64,000 bases of DNA from Anthostomella pinea (GCA_963556695.1 CAUWAG010000012.1:2604001-2668000); one strand, 5' to 3'; counted from the first letter of the stretch, positions 1 to 12,372 are shown. A program made the numbers and translations. The notes: a model not told the origin generated them from the letters alone.

Positions 1-865
1 ACTTAGCGTACAGCACGGGGGCTCTGCTTTTTGTTGTCTTTTGGGGTATTTGGGTTTGGCTCCTCCCTTCGGTCGAAGAGCTTAAAAAATAAAAACAAAT
101 CACGGGACGGTCCAGCCGTCGGGTCCGTATACAGCAGAATCTAGACCCGGCCCACGGAATCATGCAGCATCAAGCCCGAGACCCCTTCCTTTCATTCACG
201 AGACGATAAGGAGGAATCAACACCAACTGTGGACCGTCCCGTGCCGGTTTGGATCAGATCAGACCATGTCATATAAAATCAGAAGCAAACATCACAGAAC
301 CCCATCTGCTGGTGGCCTAAAAGGTGGTGTGAAAATGACGCGGATTGGCGGGAAATGTCATGTAGATCGTGGGCGCATTCCTGCTCACGCGCGGACTCGG
401 GGCTGGGGAACGGACATATGCACAGGTCGGTGTGCCATCAACAGGCTAAAGCATGCATGTAATCGCGGGAAGGTCCAACAGCCTGGGGTAAGGGTCCTCG
501 GTGGCACAGTTGGGCTTTCGTCATATAGTGGCACCATGCTGGGATTTGGAATTCCAAATACCCCTTACCAGCCCGGTATTTGATCGCCCCACCCCCGGAA
601 TAGAACCGTGACGTCGTCATATACAGACAAAACATCTATATATTGCGAAGGAAGGATCCTTCGAAAGCAGATACAGAAAGAGACAACATCACAATCAGCG
701 CAATATCAGAACGCCTCTTCCAATCCCAACTCAAACTCGCCTCAACCTTCCACCGCCAAAAGCATTCAACTCGCCAAAACCTTTCAACTCACCAGACATT
801 CCAACTCGCTTCAACCATCCCACTTAACAAACATCCATTACACCAATCTACGACACACTCCCAAG
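1..865. other. Intergenic, no gene recognised
   Basis: No reading frame here looks like a real protein. The last 150 bases before 866 are C/A-rich with repeated CAACTC words, typical of a fungal 5' leader for the gene that follows. A short word around 50-80 with a TCGAAGAG core recurs near 40915. Confidence 0.6.
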
Positions 866-1342
866 ATGATGTTCACAATTATCATGCCCGCGGTGGCCGC
901 AATCTTCCTCTCCTTCTCCCAGTGGGCGACGGCGGCAGGCCCTGCGATCCTACCCTGCGAGGCGTCACAACCAGAGTTCCTCGTCTCCGACTGGACAGGC
1001 TCATACACCGGCGACAGCGAGTCATTCACATTCTACCTCTCGTCCACCTTCGCCGACTACTACTCCGGCTGCAGCGGCAAGATCAACGAGGGCGCGGCGG
1101 ACAGCGGAGTCAGCTGGTGTCTGACGGTCATCCCTGGCTTCAATGTCTCATTCACCAAGTCCGGCGACGAAATGACCATCAACCACGCCTACAAATGCAG
1201 CTCGGCCGATGGAGAGGTGTCAGCGATGGCTACCGGTTCGGCTGTCCTTGACTTGTCCAGGACTGTCACGGCTCCCGACACCGGCAGGATGATTCTGGCT
1301 GGCGGAAAACAGACGATCGCCGCGGCAACAGAGACGGTTTGA
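866..1342 (+). CDS. Small secreted cysteine-containing protein (effector-like)
   Basis: An intronless frame of 158 residues. Residues 1-23 form a hydrophobic signal peptide ending near ATA-AGPA, so the product should enter the secretory pathway. The mature part is about 135 residues with four cysteines (31, 69, 85, 111), enough for two disulfides, and is rich in Ser, Thr, Gly and Asp. There is no membrane segment after the signal and no recognised domain. The ATG at 866 was chosen because it begins the signal peptide and follows a CA-rich leader with a good context (CCAAGATGATG); the same frame is open upstream but low in complexity. I do not recognise the family. Size, secretion and even cysteine number resemble fungal effector candidates or small cell-wall proteins, but the role is inference only. 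Confidence 0.72.
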   Translation: MMFTIIMPAVAAIFLSFSQWATAAGPAILPCEASQPEFLVSDWTGSYTGDSESFTFYLSSTFADYYSGCSGKINEGAADSGVSWCLTVIPGFNVSFTKSGDEMTINHAYKCSSADGEVSAMATGSAVLDLSRTVTAPDTGRMILAGGKQTIAAATETV

Positions 1343-4300
1343 GGCTGGCAGCCCTTCCAGCATGGTTCTTCCCTTGTCTCTGGCATCTTACGATTTACGA
1401 CTTGATGACGGTGATGGCCTCGAGGAAGAGACTGCAGAGGAGGATATTCCTAGGTGATGGGTGTGGAACATGTAATTAGCTGGCTTTCTCCCAGACGATA
1501 ATGAGATTACCACCTCACAATACACTCCTTGCCTCCAAATGCAGCCTGTCATGACAAGTGAAGAGTGCATGCCAGCCGGAACAACATAATGCGCCCTCTG
1601 GCACCAAACGAGGTCCGACATGTGACCAGAGCTTTGGGCCACGGGGAATAATAATACGCCCATAGGTGCGGGCAACTTCAGGTGCTAAAGCTGAATGATA
1701 GGAGATATGATGCGGCGGACATCACGTTACCGGGTAACGATGTGGCTGGCAGATGTCAGTTACACCAAGCAAGGGGCCGCTGCTGATCGCCAGCCTCCCG
1801 CGGTAAGATCGGCACTCGTCCATCCAGTCCGTCATATTCCGCGAGCGCCTGTCCATGCTTACATTGGTGAGCGGATACTTCCGACGGACGGTTTGACAGT
1901 TCAGAAATTGCAAATACCGCCCCGCTTTTTGCTTGGACTACAAGACCCCTATTTCGCCCCTGAAAACGCTTTACCTCGAAAACAATTATCCATCAGTCGG
2001 CCGAATATTGCCTTCAATGTTTCACCGCGACGAGTATATGTGTGACCTGTACCTACCCGCCGGTAAAATCATTCTGAGGGAGCAACGGGCCGTATGCGAG
2101 GCGAGGTATTCCGGTAGGTTGGGACCCTTCAAATGCAGCTGACGAACCAGCTGTGCCGCTGTGCGGGGGGATTTGGAATTTGGAATTCCTGCCTCGTCGT
2201 GATCAGCCCGCTTCCTCTCGGCAATGCACGCAGCCCCGTGATGACGTTGGGGTAAATAAATGACAGTTGGCCAACTTGATTGTGCATGTGAGATTCACCG
2301 CTTGTTGATCTTCTACATGCGTCACTCCTGTATCCTCTGTTCTTTTACCAGAATTCGATGGGGAGGGCTCGTATGGTTGCGATTTGGAATTCGCTCCCGG
2401 ATACTTGCACTGGATCGCTTGGTTGGCCGATTGTCATCTTGCATGCCGAAAGAGATCGCCCTCGGTCTCGGTTCCCGCCCTATTTGCTCATGTGCCGCCG
2501 TGCCGCAGAGCCACGGTAAAAGAGTAGCACTCGATACTCAATGGGGAATTGCCGGCTCCTCTTGATGCACATATGTACGCTGCATGCACATATGTACGGG
2601 GATGGACGCCTGCTGCTCCGCCTTCAGCCAAATACCGCTGCCAAATACTACCTACTCCAGCTCGTTCCCATTGACGCTATACTCATAATGCGCTTTAGCG
2701 AAAGCCAGTCATTTGGAGGTATTGTGATCAAATGCTCGGCTCCAGATACCAAGCTCAGAAACAATTGGAGGTGGAAGGAATATCTTGCTCCGCCAATACG
2801 AATTGCTTGATGCGTTGAGCTCGCGTATTAATCGATGATGTATGCTGGAACCGAACCAAATTCGTGACCGGGTGCTTGAGAAACCTTATCGTCTGGTTAC
2901 CGAGTCCGCCCACATACGGGATACCAAACCAGGTCCAGATGCTTCAGGGACAACATGGCATGCCCAACTTATAATCTGTAAGTTATGCTCACGTCCCATG
3001 AAACATGTGATTTTAATCTGATCCTACGTAGGTCCTACCACACTGCTCGAGTTTGCCTAAGGACCATGGGGGCCGCCAGAAGGAAAGAAGGCCTAGTTCG
3101 GGCTATTCGTCGCTATTTGCACATGGAAGATGCCTCCAATGACAACAGAGGGAGAATCGGAGCCGGCGTATGGAGCTATCAACAAGCGCGCAGAGCGATC
3201 ATGTGCCTACTGGGATATGGCCTCTCCGGTGAACAGGCAGCGTGGACCACGCCAGACGTAGTAGCAGTGTAACTTATCATAGCTTTGCTACTCAGCCCCT
3301 TGAATACCGCTGGCAGACACCAGCAGCGGGACTTGCTACCTTCTCCGGCTTTCAGGAGAATGCTCCGAGTACCTATCTCAGTACGCGGCACCTGATGAGG
3401 GCCAAATTTGAACACTATCTGTCCATAGTTAGAGTGCAGTTGACGTTAGAAGGTTTGATCTGTGACATCTAATCAGGTTGAGTACCCGTAGTTTACCTTG
3501 TGCTATCGAGAAGAAACCCTGTGAACGCGTAAATCAATATTGTCGGTTCTCTGACTGGCAAATTGGCACTGCTCGGGATCTAGGCCGACCTGACCGTCCG
3601 AATCCTCTGCAGCTGTCCGGAAAGGTAAATGCCTATGGCAAAAGCCAAAGGCTATAATGATCTGTTGCTCTGCTGTTATACCCGGGAGTCATTCTTCGCC
3701 GCAGCCCCTTTTGAAAGACGCCCACTTCTTCATGCAGCCATAGCTAATCGGGGAGGGCGTAGACTCTGTTCCAAGCCATCAACGACTCCCCTACCGCGCG
3801 CACAAGGACATTTTCTGACCAGTTGGCTGGTGAGCTCGATTCACAACTCGAATATGTGCAGTACAATCTTTCAGTCGTCGACGACTTCGTCAGCGGTCCA
3901 TGGTCCCCGCCACCGTCTTCATTATTCTCAGTTTCGCATTTCAAGCTGTAATATTGTTTCTTACGATCTTGCCGCGCCATTCGCCATCCTGCTGCGCATA
4001 ACACATCAACTATGTTGACCCATCAAGGGCGCGTTCGTATATAGCAGTAGCTCCCGAACGCAGTAAGGGATGCCTCCGCACTCCAAATCCCCCGTGGCTT
4101 TCAAACCGCCCTCTTCGCCTGTCATGAATCAGTGAATACTAAGTGATTCACCATTTAGGAATTGGTGTTACCAGGCAACGTAAACGATCACGGTCAATGA
4201 CAAACAATGTTCATGATACCCCATGAACAGGCGAAGACTGCCATTATCTATGCTTCGCCTCGCGTAGCTTTATCTCACGTAGCACCGCCACGCTGACAGG

Positions 4301-4870
4301 TAGAGTCATGGGACTCTCCGTTGACGACATTCGTGCACAGCCCAGCCGCGGGCCCCCCTCACCCCAAAGAGAATCTCTGACAGGCTTGGTTGAGGCTTCA
4401 TGGGGCCAGTGAGGGAGGCTGCATTTGCACCATTTTACAGACCACGGACGTGCGAAAAGAAGTCTGACAATCCTCACCAAGCCTCGAGTGTATGTCACAA
4501 CATACTTTCAACAAACCAACGTGACCTAATGAATGCTGGGAATGGAGCCAGACCAATGATTGCCGATGCAGAGCTCAGGGTAAGGGTTAGGGTTGGGGAG
4601 CTTCAGCCCTAACCCTAACCCCGAGCTTCACGAGTTGAAGCAAGACTAATGTAGCTTCCTACCTAACACTCTTTCTATTGGTATATGTCGTCTAGGTAAT
4701 CTCCTTGCCTTACTCGCCCCCAAGCTCATTATCAAACGCCAGCCCTGAACCTGTCGTCAGCTGCGTAGTACCATCAGGAACGCACAACAGCCGCAGAAAA
4801 CAAGGGAAATTCCACCCAATCTGTACCGAAAGCGCCAAATGACAAGAACTCCGCCCATGTCAGCGCCTAA
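1343..4870. other. Gene-poor intergenic stretch
   Basis: I see no convincing gene in about 3.5 kb; reading frames are short and show no family resemblance. A CCTAGGTGAT word sits at 1449-1458, and a small direct repeat of GCACATATGTACG occurs near 2565-2600. The words TTTGGAATTC recur near 546, 2170 and 2380. The inverted telomere-like repeat at 4578-4622 is listed separately. Confidence 0.55.
4578..4622. repeat. Head-to-head telomere-like repeat
   Basis: About two and a half G-rich TTAGGG-like units are followed, after a short AGCTTCAG spacer, by CCCTAA units on the same strand. The two halves can pair as a hairpin. TTAGGG is the usual fungal telomere unit, and this order (TTAGGG then CCCTAA) is the one left by fusion of two ends or insertion at a repaired break. 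The tract is very short, so it may be a seed or relic, not a former chromosome end. Confidence 0.7.
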
Positions 4871-5302
4871 CTACCGCCATCCAATGGCCCTCCTCTCCGG
4901 GTAGTCCAGCTGCCTCCGCTCCGGCACCGGCGCCAGCCGAGCTGCGGTGCAATCGCGACAATAGCTCCCATAGTATGCCACGCGGTGCTCATGACAGCCA
5001 AGGCACACCATCGTAGCCGGTTGCGTCGTCGTCGCGACCCACGCAGATGACGAGGTCGAGTGGTGGTGCGGGTTATGTGCGCTTGTCGAATGATGTCTCG
5101 ACGACGGCGTCAGCCACATGGTCGAGCCGGGCGAGTTGTAGATGACGGTGTTGCTGTGCCGCAGCGACTTCTCGTCGACGAAGAGCTGGCCGTCGTTGAC
5201 GATGTACCGCGTCGGGTAGTGGCTGTGGCGCGTCTCCTTGCGCAGACGGTGCGCCAGCTCGTGGCTGCGGTGGTAGCTGTTTTCGTATTGGTAGGAGGGC
5301 AT
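4871..5302 (-). CDS. His-rich protein with C-terminal CxxC/CxxC motif
   Basis: An intronless frame of 143 residues starting at a true ATG. The first 95 residues are rich in His, Ser, Tyr and Thr, with His runs around 69-82. Residues 98-118 hold two cysteine pairs, C100-x2-C103 and C115-x2-C118, separated by 11 residues, which fits a small zinc ribbon. The C-terminus is short and arginine-rich. No signal peptide or membrane segment is seen, so a cytosolic or nuclear protein is likely. I do not recognise the family; the zinc site is inferred from spacing only. The neighbours give no functional hint. The coding call rests on the clean start, the cysteine pattern and the biased composition. Confidence 0.55.
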   Translation of the reverse strand: MPSYQYENSYHRSHELAHRLRKETRHSHYPTRYIVNDGQLFVDEKSLRHSNTVIYNSPGSTMWLTPSSRHHSTSAHNPHHHSTSSSAWVATTTQPATMVCLGCHEHRVAYYGSYCRDCTAARLAPVPERRQLDYPERRAIGWR

Positions 5303-8208
5303 CGTCGAGCAGGAAGTTGTATCTTTTAGTCAAGATCTGGGATTTGAGGTGATAGGAGGTGATATCAAGATTGCGGCGTAGAGTTATGTATGTTGCACAA
5401 GTGTGGAGTGGGAATCAAGCAGAATGAGGGCAGGCCCGACGATCCAGGCCATCTATTTATGCGGGCGAAGCAATGCCCGTCATTGTTGCACTTGGATACC
5501 GAACCCAAGTAGGCCTCCAGATTTGAGGCGCAGAAATCTTCCATGGCGGCCCAATGTCGTGCATGACACATGTGGCCCCCAGCCGCAGGGCGGAGTGGTT
5601 CGCCACCATTGGTTGCCTGCCGTCTGCACCAATACCATATCGAGATACTTTTCGGTGGCAGCCTGATCAAGTCGGACAATGCCCCCTCCCCCATGGAGAC
5701 GAGTCACCACCGAGGCTCTGCGGCCCCAGCTGACCGTATCTGTCAGACTTACCACAGTACTAATGACGGCACTCCCAGTGTAATGAGTCTTCGATGAGTG
5801 CTTCGAGAGGCTCACCTGACCACAGATATGTGCTGGGTTGGCAGTGCCGAATGCCCATGCCATCAAAAATCAAGCTCTCGCAGATAGAATAATGATAAGA
5901 GGACATGTAAAGTCCTCTTGTGCTGAAGAACTTCAGTTGAGCTAATGGCCACGCTCTCCCCAGATACCCAGACATCCTGGCGCAAGCGACTCTCCTGCCT
6001 CTTCGTCAGCTGTGCCCGGTAAGTCTACGCTAGATTGAAGCGTACCACCAGATGCCTTACGGCCGTACCTCTCTTCCTCACGATCCAACAGTCCTATCAC
6101 GAGCACCTCTTCCGGCTCCTGCTCTTCAGCCCAGTAACCCTTATGCCCTTCCGAGTCACGCGTCAAATGAGGCTGTCGTGAGTTTCAATGACTCCCGGCC
6201 GGCCCAAATTCGACGTACATTCACCGTGATGCAGTTCGTCATCGCCGAAAGTCCTATTATCACGGAGCGCCACAGGGTCCCTCTTTTCCGCCTTCAGGGG
6301 CTTCAGATTGAATACAATGCCCATCGGGGCCCGTCGCTTTCCTGGTAGCATTCTATCAGACCTTTCTCGGAAGAAGCTGGACAGTTCCGGCCTGGATGAA
6401 TCCTTTTTGATACTACCAATAGGTCTGGATGGTATTCTCTTACATTGTACGTGTGCCCTCCAGTGAGGATTTCCAGATGAATCTGAGGAGCTGTGCTGCC
6501 ACCACCATGAAACAGGTTGAACCTGACGAATTCCAGGGATCCCTTCTCAAGCTGGGAAATGTCCTTGAGCTTGCTTCTGCTGGAGCCGACCTACGCCCGC
6601 TGTGGCCGCCATGGGTCGCCAAGGCATCGCTCTCGGCCCAAACAGCAGACCGCAAAGACAGCGGCTTGGTGAGTACCTTATTGCAGCCTGTTATTCTTGT
6701 GATCATCTCGACTGAGAAGCCTGGGGTCTTTCCCGGACCCCAGATATTTGGCCACGAATGAAGCGTGTTCGGGTGGGGTGAACGGAAGTGGAGCCGTGCG
6801 TATCTAGTTGAGCATGGTCAGTAGAAAATGGAAGCTCCGAGATGGTCGGTATTGGTCGCATGACATGGGGCGGCAGAAGTCGCTCATCTAGGTCCGCAAG
6901 AGTTGTGGTTTCTGTCCTAACCTTTTTGTCTGGAATAGTGGACCAACAATCAGATGTAGGCCTGAACCAGGCTCAATGTTGTTCCTTGTGGCTAATGCTT
7001 TTCCGACTGCTATGCTCGTAGGGGGCGTCCGGGGAGAATCAAGGGTTGCGAACTCCCTCCCTTCAATTGTCTGAAGAGTGATCGATACATCGTCTTACTG
7101 GCATCACCGCCACTGCATATTGCAGCAGTGGTTGCTGTTTGATGCAGAAAGAACACATTGTGCACGTTTGCTGCTCACCTTCCCCTGAGAAGGAGTGTGA
7201 TTCTGGTGAACGTGATATTTTGGCAGTTTTACACGTCCTTGGGCGCTTATTGTGACCAACATACCGGGGAGGACTTCCCATTTCAGTCCTAAGAGGCAGC
7301 TACCCATCCACCCTAGGTAGCCTCGATGTATGGCTGTGAAACGAATGCAATGGCGATGACGGAGTCCCCGCATTGTGAAGGGTCGAAGGTCGCCCGAAGA
7401 ACCTCCAGCTTTCAAGGTCCACAGATGGCACAGGCGCATGGTGCAGCTACTCGTGTTGGACCACTCTACCTCTGACGGAAAGAAGCAACGCGCATCTTCG
7501 AGTAGTATGGTAAGCGCAACTGACAGCCTGAGCATGGTCCTAGTAGCCGGGCCAAGGTAGGAACAGCAGACTTCATTTGGCTGTGCCGTAATGTTAAGTC
7601 CAGGAAGGCACTGCCCTTGGGTGACGACCTCATTCTTGGGTGACCGCTGCAGCTGGCTGGAGCTAGATGTCACGTCCCATACAAAGCTGAAGGGACAGAA
7701 AAGCCAATCGGCACAGTCCAGTCATATCCGCATAAGAGGATGGTCAGGGGTTCCAGGCTACAAGTGACGCCGTCAAGGACTCAAACTGGCAGTGGCCTGT
7801 GTGTGCAGTGGGTAGGTAGGGGCCACATAGGCAAGCACCTTCCCTCAACCCTCAACCGTCAAGATCGAATGGCATGCAGGATTGCGTCTAGTTGGAAGGC
7901 ACAGCCCATGCAGGTTGATAGCCGGGCAGTTGCCAGTGGTCGAACCCGATTCGGAAGGAACCAAGCGTCGGTTCTTCACTTCAAAACAGCCTCTGCAGAC
8001 TGTCCCCCATCCTAAGACTAAGGTTTGTTTCCTGTGCCGTCTTCCCAACAAATCTGCATTTCTAGACATACCAACCTGTCCCCGTCAACTTCACGAGCAC
8101 TTAGGTCTTCAATCATTCGTTTCGAAGCCGTTAGCCCAGACTCAGCCGCTCATACTGTCCAATTACCTACTACCGAGCTCACATCGTCAACCAGGAACTA
8201 CATACATC
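5303..8208. other. Intergenic; possible decayed coding sequence on the minus strand at 5940-6700
   Basis: No confident gene. On the minus strand between about 6580 and 6380 one frame reads as a plausible protein, including a stretch SLEFVRFNLFHGGGS. It runs into stops, and the continuation at 6350-5940 is open only in shifted frames. This may be a broken or multi-intron gene; I could not build a model. A 189-codon open frame at 7104-7673 has no ATG near its start and no family resemblance. Confidence 0.35.
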
Positions 8209-8748
8209 ATGCACGCCCATCAACTCCTCGTCACCGCCGCGGCTGTGGCCACTGTCGCCCTCGGACAGATGCTTCCCCAGGCAACACAGTTCGTAGCACG
8301 TCAAGTCAGCGACGAGTGCATCGAGCAAGCCACGTCATTGGCATCCGATATGCCCAACCTGACAGGCGAGCTTGCTGCCTCCTACACTCAGTACAGCAGA
8401 GCCCATCCGACTGGCGTCCTGGGCGGGACGACGTGGATCTGTTCCTTCGCCACGGCCCTTCCCTCGTCTCTGCGAGACGACTTCGCCGGCTACGCTTCAG
8501 GCCTGGTCAGCTTCGCCAGCAAGGACAAATCACAGATTATCGATTTTTACACCAGCTGCGTGGACACCAACCCTACCGACGCGCCTTCGATCAGCTCGGA
8601 CATCAACGGCCTTGCGACCGCTACCAACTTGTGCGGTATCACCAACAGCCCCACCAGCAGCCCGAACGCCGCGATGCCGAAGCCGACCGGTCTTGTCGCC
8701 GGAGCTGCCGCGGCGGCTGCATTGATCGGCGGTGTCGCCATGCTATGA
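8209..8748 (+). CDS. Secreted, probably GPI-anchored four-cysteine protein
   Basis: An intronless frame of 179 residues. Residues 1-19 are a classic signal peptide (MHAHQLL...ALG). The ectodomain has four cysteines (37, 78, 117, 142) and is helical-looking, with an N-glycosylation site NLT at 50-52. A Pro/Ser/Thr-rich linker (145-160) leads to a C-terminal hydrophobic Ala/Gly segment (161-179) with no basic tail, as in fungal GPI-attachment signals. Together this predicts a cell-surface or wall protein. The pattern resembles small fungal secreted proteins with a paired-cysteine helical domain; I do not assign a named family. The start at 8209 is set by the signal peptide; the same frame stays open upstream without protein-like character. 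Confidence 0.75.
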   Translation: MHAHQLLVTAAAVATVALGQMLPQATQFVARQVSDECIEQATSLASDMPNLTGELAASYTQYSRAHPTGVLGGTTWICSFATALPSSLRDDFAGYASGLVSFASKDKSQIIDFYTSCVDTNPTDAPSISSDINGLATATNLCGITNSPTSSPNAAMPKPTGLVAGAAAAAALIGGVAML

Positions 8749-9427
8749 TGATGGATGAGAATTGGTGTCGAGACAAGAGTAAACCTAGAAGAGCTTTGGT
8801 GATGGTGACCGTAGGTCATGGTGGAGGCGTCTTGATGGAGGATTTCAACAGCGTCAAACCCCTGGGAGTTAGGTTGCACAGGAGTTGGGCTACTGAGCAT
8901 TCATGCGAGGGGCTTGGTGAGGACACGAGCAAGTAAACATCGACATCCTATATCTCCAAATACAAGACTATTGCCTTTGGCAAACTAATTGGCCTCACGC
9001 TACCGCACTTGTGATATACATCTTGTGACTGGAACTATGCTGCCTACAGTATGACCCTTATTTCTTACACTAAAGGGAAAAATGGATTACCAACGTGTTG
9101 CAAAGACATTGCAGATCTGGATTGGCTCCGGGGCGGAAGCGGCCTATTTGGCCATGAGCTTGTTGAGAGTCGTGGGACAGTGTAAGACGAGATCAAGCAC
9201 CATGCACTGGCTGGTTACTTGCCCTTACCTACCGGGCAGAAAAATCCGATGATGAATGATTTTACGTTGGACCAATCATGCAGACTGCATGGCAGGTCAT
9301 ACTTCTCACTCAGTATCACGAACAATACTTATGATTGATGAACTGTTTCTACAACTCACGTCGAACCAACCTCTAGCAACAACTTTGTAACACCCCAACC
9401 GCCCGGGTTGCTAAAGAGTGGCTGTGA
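8749..9427. other. Intergenic, no gene recognised
   Basis: Normal base composition, no supported gene. It separates the GPI-type protein gene from the gene remnant beside the AT-rich block. Confidence 0.55.
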
Positions 9428-9649
9428 AACATCCCCCACCAGCCCAGGGACAGCAACATACTTATCGAATTGGATGTCGGTGATCGAGTGGACTTCTTCG
9501 CACGCGCCGTGGAACATGTCTCAGGCCAAATTGGGTGTATACTTGATCCCAGTGATGACAGCAACTTCGTTAATGCGGGAAAGGTGGTGGCGAATTGGAA
9601 ACCCCACGAGCTGGGCGGGCTGTTTTACAGCACGAGCGAAGCGACTTAA
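9428..9649 (+). pseudogene. Gene remnant at the edge of the AT-rich block
   Basis: A 73-codon frame with no ATG reads as coherent protein, including IELDVGDRVDFFAR, EHVSGQIGCILDPSD and VVANWKPHELGG, and ends at TAA 9647-9649. The upstream side is closed by TGA at 9425-9427, and the AT-rich block begins about 80 bp downstream. The acidic, Gly/Asp-rich text looks like a fragment of a larger fungal protein that I cannot name. Most likely it is a truncated gene left at the border of the RIP-affected block. Confidence 0.4.
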
Positions 9650-10694
9650 CATGAGCGCAGGATCAAGCACCTTGAGCTGGCAGGAGTAAAATATGTTAGA
9701 TAACACGCAAGCCACAGTGGCTGTTAAGGAGGTAGCAGTATACTAGTAAGGCATTCAGGCATTTTAATATGTTATAGCATTTTATAGAAGATTTTTCACA
9801 TAATAATAATCTATTAAGAATTCTTAAAATATAACGCTATTAACTTTATAAACCTTATTTATACTATTTAATAGTTATAAGCTTAAATTAACAAGTACTT
9901 TTTAACTAACTATTACTTTATAATTGTTTTTTATTAAATTAGACAATCTGCCGTTAAGTTAGACATATATTTACGCGAAAAATATAACATAAGATAAGCG
10001 ATAGTAATATAATAACTACCAAAACGTTGAAAAGAAAGAGGTTTTCAAAATATAAAAATTTAAATAGTCCATAAAAAAATTTGTTAATATCGTGTTTTTT
10101 ACTTTTTAAAAGTATATTGAATTTAAGTTTAAAGTGTTTTTGTTTTTAAAAAGCTTTTGGCCTTGAAATTTTAAGAATTATTAGTTAAAAATATTGAATT
10201 ATATACTCTTAAATATTAATAACTAATAGGTATATTTGTAGCTTCAGAATATACATAGATGAAATAAAAGTACAAGTAAAAATAAAAGTAAAATAAACGA
10301 TTAAAAACTTGCGAATATATATTTTAAAACACGTATTTTAACTTTAAAATATCTTTTTTTATTAAATTAACCTTTACGTAAGTGATTATTTATCCTTAAC
10401 TTAAATTATCAAATTATTTCCGATAACCTTATAACAAATAATTATCAATGCATATAGTATAATCTTTTTTTCGTAAAATATTATATGGAAAAAGAATAGT
10501 AAATATCCAACGATCTTAACAAGTTATAACGGATATTATAGTTTGTTGAAATTTTAATATATTATAATTAATGTTCTAAACTAATTAACTCATTATGTGT
10601 ATATTGAAATACGCTTTTAACATTTCAAATAAGTTTACGAAAAAAAAAAACCCCTTAAAATATGTCTTGATTATTTGAAAATTAATAATCGTGT

Positions 10695-11235
10695 TGTTGC
10701 GACGGTATGACCATGGGTCATCCATCTGGTCCTTCAAGAACAGCTATCTATTGGGGACAGATTGTTGAAAAGAACTTGCTCTTCTCCACGAATTTTGCCC
10801 ATTCTGTGCTCCTCTCCCCTAAGTATTGTAAACAAGCTGCCCTAGGCGAGTACCTAGACAGCAGTCGGTTTTTTCCCAGCCTCTTATAAAATAAAATGTG
10901 TTGTAGTGTTTTCTTCTCACCACAGCTGCAGTGATCATTTGAGTCTGTATGCCCAAAGCGTTTATGGTATCTAGCAAAGTCGCCATGTCCAGATCTGGCC
11001 GCTAGAAGTCTGTGTAAAGTACTCCTTTCAAAAGATATAAGGTCCCTTTTAGTTACTGTATGTGAGTATACTTCTTGATACCTAGGTTCTGATTGGTCTT
11101 TCCACCATTGGTTGAATTCTTTCTTGCCCTTTCTTTTGAGATCTTTCTTGACTCGAGAGATTGTAGGAATGTTAGTCGTGTCTATTTCTAGCATGGCACC
11201 CTCTTATGCTAGTGTGTTGACAACTTAAAAATAGA
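10695..11235 (-). mobile_element. Truncated LINE (Tad1-like) fragment, C-terminus of ORF2
   Basis: A minus-strand frame at 10748-11194 (148 codons, no stop) encodes the tail of a fungal non-LTR retrotransposon polyprotein. The marks are LLAARSGHGDFARYHKRFGH followed by a CxC-x8-H arrangement in HCSCGEKKTLQH. This His/Cys cluster is the usual end of Tad1-type ORF2 proteins, normally CxC...H...C; the last cysteine is a tyrosine here (HILFYK). The reverse transcriptase and RNase H parts are missing, so the copy is 5'-truncated or internally cut. Base composition is normal although it sits inside the RIP block. It either inserted after RIP acted or was too short a match to be recognised. Confidence 0.75.
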
Positions 11236-11904
11236 ATTTATAAATAAATTATGTTGGCTTTAACCCTTTTAAATAATTTAATCTATGATATTATAACATT
11301 TTTGAAAAATAAACTTTAAACATATAAAAAGTATTATATCTTTTTAAAAACAAATAAATTAGTTTCTCGTAATAGACTAAATATTAAAATTATCAAAATA
11401 TATGACCGTATAAATATCGATTAAAAAAGCTGAAAAATCTTACAAAGGTATTAAAGAAATCATAATCGTAATATATAATATTATAAATATCGCGATCTTT
11501 TTAAATAAAGATTTCGATAATAAAAGGTTCGAAAAGTATGAAACCTTTATTTTATAAGTAAATATTATAAGTTCAGAATCAAAATTATAAAAATTAATAA
11601 TAATTGTTTTTACTTTAGCTTTAATGTAATTATTATTAAAAAATAACTTGAAATCTATTCATTTTTATATTTAAGGTTAAAATAACCAAGTAAAAAAAGC
11701 CATAGCGGAATATTTAATTTAAGATCATTTAATATTTTTAATATTCTTAACCGTAATTCTCAAATAGAAACGAGATAAAAATAACTACATAAGCTTCTTG
11801 ATAATGAATTCATTTAAAAAAAACCTTTTAAAAAACTTTACAAATTATAATTAACGTAAGCTCGTTATAGCGTTAATAAAGTTTTATCTTCATAATTTTA
11901 TAAT

Positions 11905-12372
11905 CTGTTGGATACATGTGATTCCACAGTCAAACCATCCATACAGAACCCACATGTATGATTAGATAAGAGATTAGATACCAGATTGTGAGGTCACTTA
12001 GCCAGACCTTCAGGTCCAGCTAGACTTCCCAATCCAACCATCAGCAACATCATTGTGACGGTCTGACGTCCTGGAAGTCTGTCAACCCATCAGGGTGGCC
12101 TGTGCGCAGCATTACATAACCTGGCGCACAAGACGTGTGGCCACAACTGTACTAGGCTAGGTAATAGTGGGGCGGATGGAAGGATCATTAATCCCACCAG
12201 AATTGGCTGGCGGGTCAGATCCTTCTTTCCCTCCCCACCAAGAGATTCTTACACGTAGGTAGTGTAATCAGGACTTTTATGTCCTCGTCCTATTTACGCT
12301 TCGTGACAATCATAACCTTGACCCCATACTCCAGTATTATGATTGATCGATCAAGCCTGTTCCACAGTTATT
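11905..12372. repeat. Normal-composition island in the RIP block, possible solo LTR
   Basis: About 470 bp of balanced composition. It begins near TGTTGGATACATGTG and ends near CTGTTCCACAG, so it has TG...CA ends with a short inverted match, as LTRs of copia-type elements do. An internal ACATGTAT word is repeated inverted close to the start. No coding frame. AT-rich sequence on both sides could be the mutated body of the same element. Target duplication was not identified, so LTR identity is tentative. Confidence 0.4.

Noticed and set aside
7104..7673. 189-codon minus-strand open frame
   Set aside because: It begins with GTG, has no protein-like periodicity or family resemblance, and lies in a gene-poor stretch.
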